Source: Neolentinus lepideus HHB14362 ss-1
Taxonomy: Eukaryota; Basidiomycota; Agaricomycetes; Gloeophyllales; Gloeophyllaceae
Direction: 5' to 3'
DNA: 64,000 nucleotides
Assembly: GCA_001632425.1 (NCBI GenBank)
Contig: KV425618.1
Location: 79,151-143,150 of the forward strand
Shown here: positions 1 to 11,225 of the stretch, in pieces
Layout: each line of letters begins with the position of its first letter
How positions within the stretch are numbered: position 1 is the first letter of the stretch
Program-made: the position numbers and the translations under genes
The notes under the pieces: model-generated
Told to the model about the DNA's origin: nothing
What the model saw: the letters and a program-made list of their open reading frames with translations, nothing else
Database searches by the model: none

Positions 1-38
1 TTCGAAGTTAAAGAAACTTATAGTCAGAGCTTGACTAC

Positions 39-113
39 CGCACAATAGCTCAGTGGTAAGAGCACCACAGTGCGATTTACGGGAGGACGCTGGTTCAATT
101 CCAGCTTGTGCCA
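39..113 (+). tRNA. tRNA-like sequence, probably a pseudogene or SINE head
   Basis: A clear internal pol III promoter is visible: an A box (TAGCTCAGTGG, 46-56) and a B box (GGTTCAATTCC, 92-102). The acceptor pairs GCACAA with TTGTGC, the D arm pairs GCTC with GAGC, and the T arm pairs GCTGG with CCAGC. The anticodon arm does not fold: CCACA and TTACG do not pair, so no anticodon can be assigned. It is therefore a decayed tRNA gene or the tRNA-derived head of a SINE. It lies directly upstream of a dead transposase. Confidence 0.45.
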
Positions 114-129
114 TTTTCCTGGGTCAGCT

Positions 130-3100
130 CATTCGACTCTATCATCATCGCTTCAAGGGGGACTTCATCTGATGATGGACCTCTTGCCGCCAAGAAGCGC
201 AGACTTGCCTCCGAGAATGACCATGCTATGGTAAGTAAATTGCATTTTCTCGACCAATGATTCCACTCATAAATTATTTAATCTTTGCTAGGCTAATCCT
301 TCAACCTCCAGCCAACCAAATCAAGACACTGCAGCTGCAAGCTCTGCAAATCTGGATGTGTTCAATGAGGCTCTAAACAATGAGCTCAATGACTACCATG
401 ACCCCTCTCCCATTCTAGGCCTCTCTGATGACGAAGACGAGCACAATGATGCCCAGGATGAAGCTTCTGAGCATGCCTCAGATATTGATGTGGGGGTAGA
501 TGAGGATGATGAAGATGTGGGTATGCAGCCTCAGCAAGATTATGGAGTGCAGCACGAGAATGAGGACAATGAAGAAGAATATCTCGGTACTATCAATGAT
601 ATCATCAGGCTCATCAAGGATGCCACCCTCGATGATGGCCACTCCTGACTTGATGATGATGTTCGTGAGCGTCTACTCAACCCACTGCAAAGTATCCTTG
701 ACATCGATGACCCCAACATTCATTTCTCTATACACATCTACCTCTCACTGACCGAAGCTTTGGAGGACTGCTACAAAGCAACGCGGAGAGCTATTGCTGA
801 CTGCTTTGGTGATTCTGTCAATATGCTCTCATACTACGACATCCAGAAACTTGTTGGTGAGCTCTCGGGGGTATATCCAGTTGTCTATGACATGTGCGAG
901 AGGAGCTGCATGGCATACACTGGGCCATATGCTGATTTTGACTGGTGCCTTTACTGTGACCATGCTCGGTGGGATTTGAAGAAGACAAAGGGTGGCAAAC
1001 TTGTTCCTTACAAGACTTTTTCAACATTTCCTATTGGGCCCCAGCTCCAGGTGCTCTGGTGCTCACTCAAGAGTGCCAAGGCGATGCAATGACGGCAGAC
1101 TCGCACTCAGCAACTTCTTGATCAGCTCGAAGAGGGTCAGCTTCCGTATCTTCAAGAATTTGATGATCTGCTCTGTGGAAATGCCTATCTCTGAGCAGTT
1201 AATGAAGGAGATATTGATAACGATGATGTAGTGCTTATGCTTTCAGCAGATGGAGCCCAACTTTACAAGAATAAGACCTCCAACTTCTGGATTTATATTT
1301 GGGTAATTGTAGACCTCTCTCCTGACAAGCGATACAAAAAGAATCATATCCTTCCTGGCTCCATTATCCCAGGTCCAAACAAGCCAAAGAGCCTTGACTC
1401 TTTCCTCTTCCCAGGACTTCATCACCTCTCAGCTATCTCGAGGCAACCCGGTGATAGGCCCCGTTGGCTTCTGACCCCAGAAAACGCGACTTAGGGCGAT
1501 TCCGCGCGCTTCGTGGGAACGGCGACTTAGCGACTCAATAGCGCACTGTCGGTACTCTGCGCACTAGCGATCCTATGCACCAGCGACAAGGCTCTCGGCT
1601 CCTCGGCGGACTTAGGATGGCTCCTCGGTAGCTCGGACGTCGGGCGTCATTCAGTCGAGTCATCGGCATTTCAGCAGGCGTCGGCCGGCATTCTTACTGC
1701 GGTCCGAACCGAGGCGGTGTCTCAGGGTGCCTTTCCATATGGCGTACAGCCCGCCGTCGCCTCGGATCAGCGCGAGTTCTATTGGCGCGACTTTCCTTAT
1801 GCGTGCAGTGCGCATCGACACATGGCGCGACCGCGGCTATCACGACACCGCCGCACCACAGAGCGGCCCCGCCCTTTATCCCTCTTTCGGCAGCACCGCG
1901 CTAGCATCGGCAGCATAGCCCGCCCCCGGATTATCGAAGAGGCACGCCCTAACGCAAAGTCAAGACGCACCCGACTGGCTCCCGTCCGCGGAGCNNNNNN
2001 NNNNNNNNNNNNNNNNNNNNNNNNNNNNNNNNNNNNNNNNNNNNNNNNNNNNNNNNNNNNNNNNNNNNNNNNNNNNNNNNNNNNNNNNNNNNNNNNNNNN
2101 NNNNNNNNNNNNNNNNNNNNNNNNNNNNNNNNNNNNNNNNNNNNNNNNNNNNNNNNNNNNNNNNNNNNNNNNNNNNNNNNNNNNNNNNNNNNNNNNNNNN
2201 NNNNNNNNNNNNNNNNNNNNNNNNNNNNNNNNNNNNNNNNNNNNNNNNNNNNNNNNNNNNNNNNNNNNNNNNNNNNNNNNNNNNNNNNNNNNNNNNNNNN
2301 NNNNNNNNNNNNNNNNNNNNNNNNNNNNNNNNNNNNNNNNNNNNNNNNNNNNNNNNNNNNNNNNNNNNNNNNNNNNNNNNNNNNNNNNNNNNNNNNNNNN
2401 NNNNNNNNNNNNNNNNNNNNNNNNNNNNNNNNNNNNNNNNNNNNNNNNNNNNNNNNNNNNNNNNNNNNNNNNNNNNNNNNNNNNNNNNNNNNNNNNNNNN
2501 NNNNNNNNNNNNNNNNNNNNNNNNCCCATACAGTGCCGTGCATATAGCGCTACATAGCGCATAGCGTCGCCTTCACCCTACAGACTGCCGCCGAGTAGCG
2601 ACTTGGCGCCAACCTTCCTTTAGCCCCACCTATATGTCTCACCGCCACCCATCCCCTCCGAACTATATTACCCTTCGCTACCCCGGGCCTCGCAGCCATC
2701 TGACACCAAGGGCTTTGGTGTTTGCTTTGTGGTTGTGTCTACCCTTTAGGTCTCTTTTCCGCGGGTTTCGTCATGTGTCTGTGCATATCACCGGCCTTCC
2801 CATTTGGAGTGCTCTCACACGTGAAGTCTTCTACTCAAGGCCCTGGTTCTTGCTAGCCCTTGCAGATGCTCCTGGCATGGCAGCCCTAAACAGATTTGTT
2901 GGAAACCAGGGTCAGCATGGTTGTCATATCTACTGCCCTCAAAAGGGACGCCGTAAACATCAAGGGAATTGCTATTATCCTGTGCGACTCAAGCCGCATT
3001 CTGCCATCAGTGGATCTGACTTTGCCAATCTTCCTCACACAGGTACACCTCCCTAATGGTCAGCTGGCTCAATCAGCATGGAAAGAGCTTGAATGCTCCA

Positions 3101-3539
3101 ACCCAAATGCTCGAGTCTCCTGAAATGTCAAGATGAGTCCCCTTGATAACCTCCATTAAGTATTATACCTCCTGACAATCACCTTCAGGTCTGTCATAAT
3201 GGGCACATTTTTGTAGCCGAAGTTCTGTACTTTATGAAGCTGGATGAGGCTCTTGATCACTGTCCCCCTTGCCCACCCTGTGCTATGGTGCGAAGATACA
3301 GTGACCCGAACACTGTGCTCTCTCAATTATCATATGGCACACTCTTCTCCTGTCTTGCAGGTGGCCCAGATGATGTCTTGGTTATTGATATCAAGTCCAT
3401 TCTGTCTGTTGTTGCAATGGTTCCACACCATCCCCGGATCCCTGGTCAGACAGCAATCCAAGATAGGTTTTTCATTGCAGAGAAGCCTGGCCTCTCAATA
3501 GATATCTTGGGTGGTCATATAGAACAGGATGTAGAGTAG
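130..3539 (+). pseudogene. Decayed Tnp2/Plavaka-type (CACTA-like) transposase, split by element E1
   Basis: The first part (about 358-1451) reads in one frame. It has an acidic N-terminal region, a Cys-rich segment (residues like YADFDWCLYCDH) and the Tnp2 signature around 1234-1440 (LSADGAQLY, then HILPGSIIPGPNKPKSLDSF and FLFPGLHHLSAIS). The frame continues after E1 (2795-3050) with LADAPGMAALNRFVGNQGQ and YCPQKGRR...YYPV, which is the known Tnp2 order. The tail (about 3180-3539) carries ILSVVAMVPHHP and EKPGL, typical of the C-terminus of Plavaka-type ORFs. In-frame TGA stops sit at 646-648, 1090-1092 and 1192-1194, so the gene is dead. All three could be former CGA codons. Family assignment rests on remembered family motifs. 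Confidence 0.75.
1452..2790. mobile_element. Element E1: TGATA...TATCA element with CCGG target duplication
   Basis: The element begins TGATAGGCC and ends ATATCA, flanked on both sides by CCGG (1448-1451 and 2791-2794). Deleting it plus one CCGG rejoins the Tnp2 frame as ...AISRQPG-LPIW..., so the ends are exact. The interior is GC-rich without a convincing ORF and contains an assembly gap (N at 1995-2524). The last 110 bp (about 2680-2790) are nearly identical to the end of E2 (about 15290-15399). The first 45 bp share GATAGGCC and AGAAAACGC blocks with E2 and E3. A solo LTR of a large-LTR retroelement (TG...CA ends, 4 bp duplication) or a non-autonomous short-TIR transposon would both fit. 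Confidence 0.85.
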
Positions 3540-3889
3540 TCATTCCATTGCATTTTGTAGTGTCAGAGAAGAAAGTTACTATTCAACAGAGCATGTGACA
3601 TGTACTTGAATGACCAACAGAAACTGGGGGGTCTATGGCTAAGGAAAACAAAGTAGATACAAACATTCAGATAGTGAATACCCTCCATTTGAGACAAAAA
3701 AATTCTTCTGCACTATTAAATTGACCTTATTAGAAGTGATATACATCCCCAACTCAGAGTGAATAAGTTCCCCAGCTCCTATCATGTTTCTACCCCAGAT
3801 ATCTACTGTTTTATATTTTTACTGAGTAGATACATACCAGAGGAATGTTTTTAAGCAACTTACAGGCTTGCTTGAGCAACCCCCGAACA
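3540..3889. other. Intergenic, no feature seen
   Basis: AT-rich sequence directly after the dead Tnp2 tail. I see no ORF with family resemblance and no repeat boundary. Confidence 0.5.
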
Positions 3890-4305
3890 TTAGGGAGTCA
3901 GTTTACGAGTCCTGAGTTTACGAAGGATGAGTCTTTACAGGGAAAATGAGCGTGCTGCCGAACGTAAGCATGATGGCCGAGAAGTCATGGGATTACTTTC
4001 GGGTAGTCGTAACTACACTATTCAATGTCCGCTCCAAAGTCCACTTGTAGTGTTGACTACAAAAAGACTACAAAATGTGTTTTGTAGTGCCTCTGATCAG
4101 TTTTTGGCCTTCCTTTCAATTTCAGTGACTTCTAACTCTCTGATTTTTTTAATATAAGCTTCTGATACCCTCCCAAATCTCCTAGAATATTTCCTTCATT
4201 TTAGGGGCTGTTCTCCTATTCCAACATATTATACAGTGTTCCAGCTCTTATTGACCGTGGGAATTGACTACACGAAGGATTTGAAGTTGGTGGCGCGGAT
4301 GGGGA
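3890..4305 (+). repeat. Dispersed repeat, copy A (about 400 bp)
   Basis: Shares ordered blocks with 10790-11225: TTACGAGTCCTGAG, GAAGGATGAGT, AAAATGAGCG, TGCCGAACG, a TTGTAGTG...CACTAC/GACTACAAA cluster, AATATAAGCTT, and ACCGTGGGAATT. Length and block order fit a solo LTR (AATATAAG could be its TATA element), but I cannot place TG/CA ends or a target duplication. Boundaries are approximate. Confidence 0.55.
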
Positions 4306-4599
4306 TTCCGCATCGATTTGCATTGGAGTGATCTGATTGGTCAGTGACTGCATGTATGCTATTTTGTAGGACTTGTAATGGTTTACTGGCTTCATTAGTC
4401 GGTCCATTGAGTGGGTGTGGGATACCACCGAGAGAATGACGTAGACAGCGTGCATTTCTGCTCAGACTTGCACACTGCTTACGTCATTGCTCACCAATAA
4501 CTAGTATTCTCATTTAAAAACTGGGGAAAATTGCTAATAATACCACAAAAATTTGTACAACCCTGGGCAGCCACCCATCCACAGGTTTATTTGTTTGGT

Positions 4600-5690
4600 T
4601 GTATTTTCCAAATATGAATGTCATTGATATTATGGGTATGTCTCTTACCCTGTACTAGTGTACTGGCTTCATAAGTCGAAACTATACCCATGGCATTGCC
4701 ACGTACAGCAATCAAGAATACTCTGTGAAAGGAGTGCTTCCAGCCAATCAAATAGTACTATTCCTACACTTAGAGTAAAATTTCGAAAAAATGCAAGTAT
4801 TTTACACGGTGTTTTTTGGTTCTAAAAATAGTTCAAAACACTGGAAAAATAAGGTGAACTCACAAAAAAAAAACAGAATATATTGCCGGGCGCTATGAGG
4901 CTATAAATAACTATGGTGGGCTATGGGAAAATGGCTCCTGCAGGCCCAAATAAATTCGGAAAAAATGTGTTAAAATGCACAGAAACTCGGGGGGACAGCT
5001 GGGTGAGGGGTGGACCAAAGTGGCATCACCAAAATTTGGTAGTCAGCTTCCTAATATGGTAATTTTTCAATGGGAACCCATTCTGAATGCAATTGTTTGC
5101 TCTGTTTGTTTCCAGGGGTGGTTTCCCATCATTAGGTAATCAGTTTCCCAATATGGCAATTTTTGAGTGGGTGCCCATTTGGATCATAGTTGTTCCCTCT
5201 GTTTGTTCCCAGGGGTAGTTTCCCCTTATTGGGTAATTACCCTCTCAAAGGGGTGGAGTGCAGGAACCAGGATTGTGCAAAAAATTTTCAAAAGTTGTAA
5301 TTTGTGATGCACTCAATAATCTTGTGCATTTTTAGGGATTTTCCTGATTTTATCCGAACCTGCAGGGGCCATTTTTCCACAGATGTTTGTCATAGTTATT
5401 TATAGCACTAATGGTGTCAAAGAATATATTCTGATTTGTGGCAATTATCCTTATTTTTCCAGTCACCTGTCTGTTGATATCTGAGCTATTTTTAGAACCA
5501 GGAACCCCAAATTTGTTTGCATTTTTTCGAAATTTCTCCCAATTTTACTCTAGGTGTGACAATAGTACTACTTGATTGGCTCCTTTTACAATGAGAGTAT
5601 TGTTGATTACTGGGAAGCTTTCAATTAATGAAGCCAGCAGACTAGTACAAGGCAGAAGACATGGTAATATATGGTATAATCATGGCATGG
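4600..5690. mobile_element. Long inverted-repeat (foldback/MITE-like) element
   Basis: The left arm (about 4640-4990) and right arm (about 5330-5680) are imperfect reverse complements over about 350 bp. Matching blocks include TTGTACTAGTNTNCTGGC near the ends, TAGAGTAAAATT, TTTCGAAAAAATGCAA, GGTTCTAAAAATAG, ACTGGAAAAATAAGG, AGAATATATT, TATAAATAACTATG and CCTGCAGG. The centre holds two direct repeats. There is no transposase ORF. The exact termini and target duplication are unresolved. It may have truncated the cyclin relic that follows. Confidence 0.7.
5038..5245. repeat. Two tandem copies of a unit of about 104 bp in the centre of the inverted-repeat element
   Basis: 5038-5142 and 5143-5245 share the order GGTA(G/A)TCAG, CCNAATATGG, AATTTTT, GGGNNCCCATT, CTCTGTTTGTT, CCAGGGGT and GTTTCCC. 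They form the loop region between the two inverted arms. Confidence 0.65.
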
Positions 5691-5964
5691 AGATGGGAAG
5701 GGAATAATGGTCACCTATCCAATATACCTCTCTCAGACTTAAATATTTGCCATGGAAAACAACAGTCACATATGCTCAAAGATATCAAAGACACAAGAAT
5801 TAACTCAGGACTCGTGAAAAAAGCCATGCAGTGCAATCTTTGCTCAAGTTTGTACTTGGCAGAGCGTGGGAACCATATGGAAACGCGTCTCTCCCGTCAT
5901 CCTGAATACTCCTACTTCCATATGTCTTCCTTGCCTTGCTTTCCTCCTTTCCCACTACCAGCTT

Positions 5965-7296
5965 TATTCTTGGTCTGAAATCTCTCCTATCTCTTTGAAC
6001 GAGCTCAATAAAACGGAACGTGAATTCTTAATGGGCGTCGATTTTGACTTATATGTTGACAAGAGCACGTACGAATCGTGGCTCAACTTGTTGAAGGGGC
6101 TGGTGATGGCAAAGGAGAAGGACTCGCGGAGATGGCATAGGGGACGCGGGAAGGATGTGAGGGTAATTGGACGGGTGGTGCCAGCGACGGTGTACAGGCC
6201 GACTACGCGTTGTAGGCAGGAGGAGAATGGTGATACGAGCAGGCGGCATCGCGCAAGGTCGACGTCCCCTGTGTCGCGTGCGGCTGTTTACCCCGATTCC
6301 TCTTACCACCACTTCACCTTCGCGCTTCCTCCCCTACCCTCGACCGCTCCTCGTTCCGTCTCATCACATCGGTATCCTTCTCCTGAGAAGGACTACTTCG
6401 AGTCTCCCGTCTCTCCCACACCTTATCCCGGTGAGAAGCGCTCTGCTAATACGGCCTTCTCGTGTACATCCGGCTCGTACGATACGTCTTTGACCCCGCC
6501 TCGACCCGCGAAGCGTCCCATGAGTATGCACGGCCTCACTCTAGAGATTCCGGAGTACACATCTGTCAAGGGCCAGCTCAGCGGACCTGGTGCCACACCG
6601 AGTCCGATGGAGAGCTTGCAGACTTTCTCCAAGTTGAGTTTGGGCGGTGAAGGCATCAACGTGCCTGGATCATCGTGTTTGCCGAAGAGGGAGCAACTGC
6701 AGACACTTGCTGCGGCGTACCGTGCGGTCTCGAGCAGATCAGACGGAGTTCCTCAGGTGAGTTGTATGCGCATATAGTCATGTGTTCTAACATATTGATA
6801 TGTTCTGCGCTACAGAGTCTCTACTACTACTCGCTTACTTGTTCTCCAACGGAGGAAGACGACCCGGCGAATGTGCGCTGCGGCAAGGCTAAGTTGCGCG
6901 TTCACCACGCACCTGCACCGGCGTCGAACTCGTGTTATGCCACCTCCGAACTCGCATCGTGCCCGCAACAGACAGCAAACTCCTACCCAGGCTATCAGTA
7001 TACTCCTAGCTCGTATGGTGGGTACCAGGGCTCTCGCATCCCTGTGGTCGTACAGAGCGCGTCAGTGAGCCCGGATGTTGAAACGCTATGAGCCGACTGC
7101 GGACATGTACGCGTGGTCGCGACGCACGAGCGAGCCTGGCTACGACTCGTTGGCACAGCCGTACTCGACTTCGCGGTCACCATACGAGCGGCAGGATTAC
7201 CGCCGCCCGCAGGAAGCACCGAGGTATGTGGATAGCAAGTTGCCTGTGCCCTCGGCGCCCTTTGCGAATGCTGGTCTGCCTGGGATGCAGCTGTGA
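5965..7296 (+). pseudogene. Truncated Pho80/Pcl-type cyclin relic
   Basis: The readable start matches the end of a Pho80-like cyclin box: WSEISPISLNELNKTEREFL, then GVDFDLYVDK, and ESWLNLLKGLVMAKE. A long Ser/Pro/Tyr-rich tail follows, as is usual for basidiomycete cyclins of this group. A clean GT-AG intron lies at 6757-6815. Near 7075-7090 the frame shifts: the first frame stops at 7091 while the same kind of Tyr/Ser-rich tail (RYEPTADMYAW... to PGMQL) continues in the next frame to a TGA at 7294-7296. The first half of the cyclin box is missing. Pho80-type cyclins pair with a Pho85-type kinase; this copy cannot. Confidence 0.65.
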
Positions 7297-7770
7297 ACCC
7301 CACCCGATCAGACGTACCTCAGGCCGCTGACGCACCTCCTCCAGTATCGCCCGCAGCAGCAGCAGCGATGTTCTTCATGGGCACGACGTCCACCTTCCTC
7401 AAGCTCTGCATGCCGCTCCTCCTGCGGCGCTTCGACCACCTGCGCGTGTTCGCGGTGTGCACGCTCGTGTGGCCGCTCACGTTCGCGCTGATGCCCGCGC
7501 TCAATGCCGTCGCGCGCCAGAGGCAGAGCGCGCTGCTGTGGGCAGGGATACGGCTCGTGCTGGTCATGAGCCGCGTCGGGACGATGGTGTTCTCGTGAGT
7601 GCCGGTGTCCACATGTCTCTGTGTGTATAATGGCGTGTTCGTCCCGGCAGGATTGTGATGATCCTCGTGCGCGAGACCGCGCCCGGCCCCGCGTCGCTGG
7701 GGACGACGAACGGCCTCACGGAGTTTGTGCAGTCCGCCTTCGGGTCGCTCAGCGGGGTTGTTATCAGGTG
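7297..7770 (+). pseudogene. Internal fragment of an MFS transporter
   Basis: Two exons around an intron at 7595-7650 read as hydrophobic transporter sequence: FFMGTTSTFLKLCMPLLLRRF, LVWPLTFALMPALNA, then IVMILVRETAPGP and LGTTNGLTEFVQS. The last block resembles the segment before a late transmembrane helix in fungal MFS proteins. There is no start, no N-terminal half and no proper end. It abuts the cyclin relic directly, so the two fragments sit side by side without their own promoters. Either capture by a transposon or deletion between neighbouring genes would explain this. Confidence 0.5.
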
Positions 7771-8623
7771 CGCTCTGGTCCCACTGCCCCGTCCAGCTCA
7801 CGTGACATCGATGCATACAGCTCGCTATTCGCTGTGCGTTCCAGCGGCCGCGACTAACCCTAACCCACCTGTGTCTGCCCGCCGACGTCTCTGGTTTGTT
7901 TGTACGATTGCGTCACTGTCATCGCGTCCGGAACCAAACCAGTCGATCAGTACTCACGGATGAAAGGAACACCACTACTTTTAGCACCTACGTCGTCGCC
8001 CAGTCTTTCGAGCAGCCTGAGATCCTACCCAGATTAGATCTACTCCCCTCATCCACGCCGCACGAATTCGGTAACTACCCGATTTGTCAATCGAGCTTCC
8101 ACTACACCCCCTTGGACTGACTCACCCCGATACACTGATGTTGGTACTCCTTTGCCAAAATTGTGGAATAAGACCGTCAAGAAGTGTTCCGGCTTCGGGG
8201 AGGCTATCAAGAATGGCAAAAATCATGATGGACTACGCTGCCTGTCGGTGACCGTTTTTTATGGGCATACTGCTTCCAGGAGGTTGGATGTGCATATATG
8301 GACGGTCGGATGAGATAGGGGATGCGTGAGCACATTTCTTCGTCTCACCACCCTGACGGGTGATTATGTCGCAGGTGGATGACAGATCTTGGATGGTATT
8401 TAACGATTTTACTGCGTCGTCCGGTCCTGATCCGACTAGATAGCCGATCCGGTGAGCTGGAATGCATTAATGATAGGCCATGGATTGTGGCATTTATATG
8501 TGTGGCGTCCTTTGCACTGCGGCACCGCCACCAAAGAGGCGCGAGAAAGAGGTTCGGGGTCAGTAGTGCCATAAGTGCTCAACTCATTCCACGCGGTTCC
8601 TGACTCGTCTCTCATCGGCTCAC
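7771..8623. other. Intergenic, upstream of the metacaspase gene
   Basis: No family-like ORF or repeat boundary was seen. It should include the metacaspase promoter, but no clear TATA element stands out. Confidence 0.4.
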
Positions 8624-10553
8624 ATGGGGAACAACAAGTCTCGACATCAAAATCGGTATAGAGACCATTCACCTCCCGATGAAGGATACGACTCGTCTCC
8701 TCGGTGAGTTCATGCAAGATGAAAGTGTTGGTGCAAGCGCCTGATCGAGGATCTGTGTAGCTCCCCTTCTCCGGAAGAATTTCCGGGATATGTGATCCTG
8801 CCAGGTGTTGATGGGAGTACGAGATAGTAAGCATGATGACTACAGCCCCGGGTACGCGCCTGACTTGAAGCTATGCACGCCAAGCCAAGATCTCACGCTC
8901 GCCAGACTTGATGAAACTCAGCCGTATCCTGCTATCTTCAAATACTCGAAATGTACTGGGAGGCGCAAGGCTTTATGTGTATGTTCCTGTCTCCTTCCTC
9001 CATTGTCTTGGGCTAACGGACAAGCACAGATTGGGATCAACTACTTCGGGCAGGAGGCCGAATTGAAGGGCTGCATTAATGATGTCCGCAATTTGGAGCA
9101 TTTCCTCTGCAGTGCGTATTGTCTCGATTATAGTACGCTACTTATACATCATATGCCTTGCGATACAGCACAGTTTGGCTATGACGAGGGTGACATTGTG
9201 ACGTTGACAGATGACGCGGAGGACCCTATGGAGTTGCCGACCAGGGAGAACATAGTATGTGGCATTGACTTTGGTGATTTGACCCAAACTTACCGGCATT
9301 TGAATGTGGTAGTTACGTGCTATGCAGTGGCTAGTTAGTGGTGCCGAGCCTCACGACTCTCTGTTCTTCCACTGTGGGTGTTTCCTTTCATCTCGATGTG
9401 CCACTACTGAATGAGTATTTCTTCTCAGACTCTGGCCACGGTGGAGAGACAGAGGACGTTCATGGCGATGAAGCGAATGGATATGACGAAGGTACGTGTA
9501 CCTCTAATTCGCTGTCGCTTGCTCCTCGCTTACACTGACTCTGTAGTCATATACCCTGTCGATTTCGAAATTAATGGCCATATCATTGATGATGTGTGTG
9601 TCCCCTGGAGAATTCCTGCGTCTTTTAATGTTGTTTTTCATTCAGGATATACATGAGATCATGATCAGGCCTCTCCCACCGGCTTGTAGACTGACTGCGA
9701 TCTTTGACGTAAGCTCTGAAGGCGGGTTCTATCTTCTATCTTGATCACTGTGCTCTGTAGTGTTGCCATTCAGGATCTGTTCTTGGTAGGGTCTCGTTCA
9801 CTCCATTAACGCTTCACAAAAGATGTGACCTCATCCAGACCTTCCGTACATGTACTCAACCAAGGGTAAGATTAAAGAACATGACCGTGCTGTGGAAGCC
9901 AGTCAGGGTATGCCCCAGTACGCCACGATCATTTCCAATATTGCTACTCGTAACAAAAGGAAGCGCATGGAGAAATATGTTAGGGCAATCAGGTCTTGTC
10001 CGGCTGATGTTGTACGTATATCTGCTTCTCATTGTTCCTGTCAGTTGGATTGGTGTTATGCTGTTCAGATTTGTTTGAGTGCATGCAAGGATTCGGAGAC
10101 CAGCGCAGATACATTCGAGGATGGACAGTATACTGGTGCTATGAGCTTTGTCAGTATCCTTCCCATTCGCATTTCCCCCCTAACATGCACCCCGTCTGTT
10201 TTCCATTCAGGCTTTTGTTTCTGCTCTGAGTGAGCTATGTTTACCAGCATCACTTGGGGAATTGTGATTTCAACCTGTTTCTCATAGGTCAAAACCCGGA
10301 CCAGAGTTACCAGCAGCTGCTCCAGAATCTCCGGTATGTTACTATTTCTGCACCACTGGGCGACCGTTCTGATGACAAGATTAGACGGATCCTTCAGGAA
10401 AAGTACAATCAGAAGCCACAGGTATGCCTCCCTTGGATCATCTCAGACTGAGCTGCTGAAAAGAGTTATGGTTGACAGCTCTCGAGCTCCCATTTTATAG
10501 TATGCTTCTTTCCGGATCTTGTTCTTAGACTCCGGCTGACGTTTCGCGACTAG
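8624..10553 (+). CDS. Type I metacaspase (caspase-like cysteine protease), 15 exons
   Basis: Metacaspases cleave after Arg/Lys and act in fungal stress, ageing and cell death. The exon chain is: 8624-8703, 8761-8978, 9030-9111, 9169-9254, 9313-9373, 9429-9491, 9547-9593, 9646-9708, 9761-9785, 9839-10011, 10069-10149, 10211-10229, 10288-10333, 10385-10421, 10479-10553. All 14 introns are GT-AG and 51-61 bp, and all downstream phases agree. The catalytic His lies in FFHYSGHGG, made by joining exons 5 and 6. The catalytic Cys lies in FDCCHSGS, with the usual Ser replaced by Cys. Other family blocks are KALCIGINYFGQ, ELKGCINDV, GDIVTLTDD, YPVDFE, DLPYMYSTKGK and GCKDSxTSADT-like (here SACKDSETSADT). 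One problem: exon 2 as drawn reaches a TAG at 8825-8827. A single frameshift there, or a longer first intron ending at 8827, restores the frame. The C-terminus after LSSSH differs from the usual ending. Confidence 0.8.
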
Positions 10554-10789
10554 CATGTGGGTGTGAAGTTCCTCATGTAAGACGAGGTATAGGACAGTCA
10601 AGGGTCTCAACTTGTATGACATGTGTTGAATTTTTGTCTTATTGTCTATGACACCTTTACCTGCATACATGTCTGCGTCGCGGGTGTTGGGCGCTGATTG
10701 TGTGAGCGCTGTCGACGGACGCGTGCCTGCAGTTGCTTCGACTCTGGCAGTGGCACGATGTACATCTCCACAGTCATATGTGTCCTCTT

Positions 10790-11225
10790 GCTCTCAGTCA
10801 GGCCGAGTTAGGTTACGAGTCCTGAGGTATGAAGGATGAGTTTGTACGCTCAAAATGAGCGGGTTGCCGAACGATGTCCTTCGTGGGAACTTGTGCCGAG
10901 TAATCGGTGTTTCAAAATATTTGTGGTGCTAATCACAAATTTGGATCTCAGATTTATAGTTCGTTTGTAGTGATCACTACAAAGAGACTACAAACTCGTT
11001 TTGTAGTCCCTTTTTTTGATATTCTCTTCCTCACTGTCTTGGAGTCCCTCCGTTTCCTTCCTCCTTTTCAATATAAGCTTATGCTATATATATGCGTTAT
11101 TGGAAATATCCCTGTATTTTTTGGGTTTTGTTTGCCTTCGATGTACCCGAAATGTTCTCTGAGGTCTTTCTTACCGTGGGAATTCGACTTCAATGACCGT
11201 TTGTAGTGGGTGGCATCCTCTTCGT
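10790..11225 (+). repeat. Dispersed repeat, copy B
   Basis: Same block order as 3890-4305, including TTACGAGTCCTGAG, AAAATGAGCG, a TTGTAGTGATCACTACAA palindrome, AATATAAGCTT and ACCGTGGGAATT. The copies differ by many substitutions and small gaps, so both are old. The two copies do not bracket one element, since unrelated genes lie between them. Confidence 0.55.

Noticed and set aside
1797..2562. Long open frames through the N stretch at 1995-2524 on both strands
   Set aside because: They are open only because N codons are read as X; the same applies to 14774-15556 and 41029-42165.
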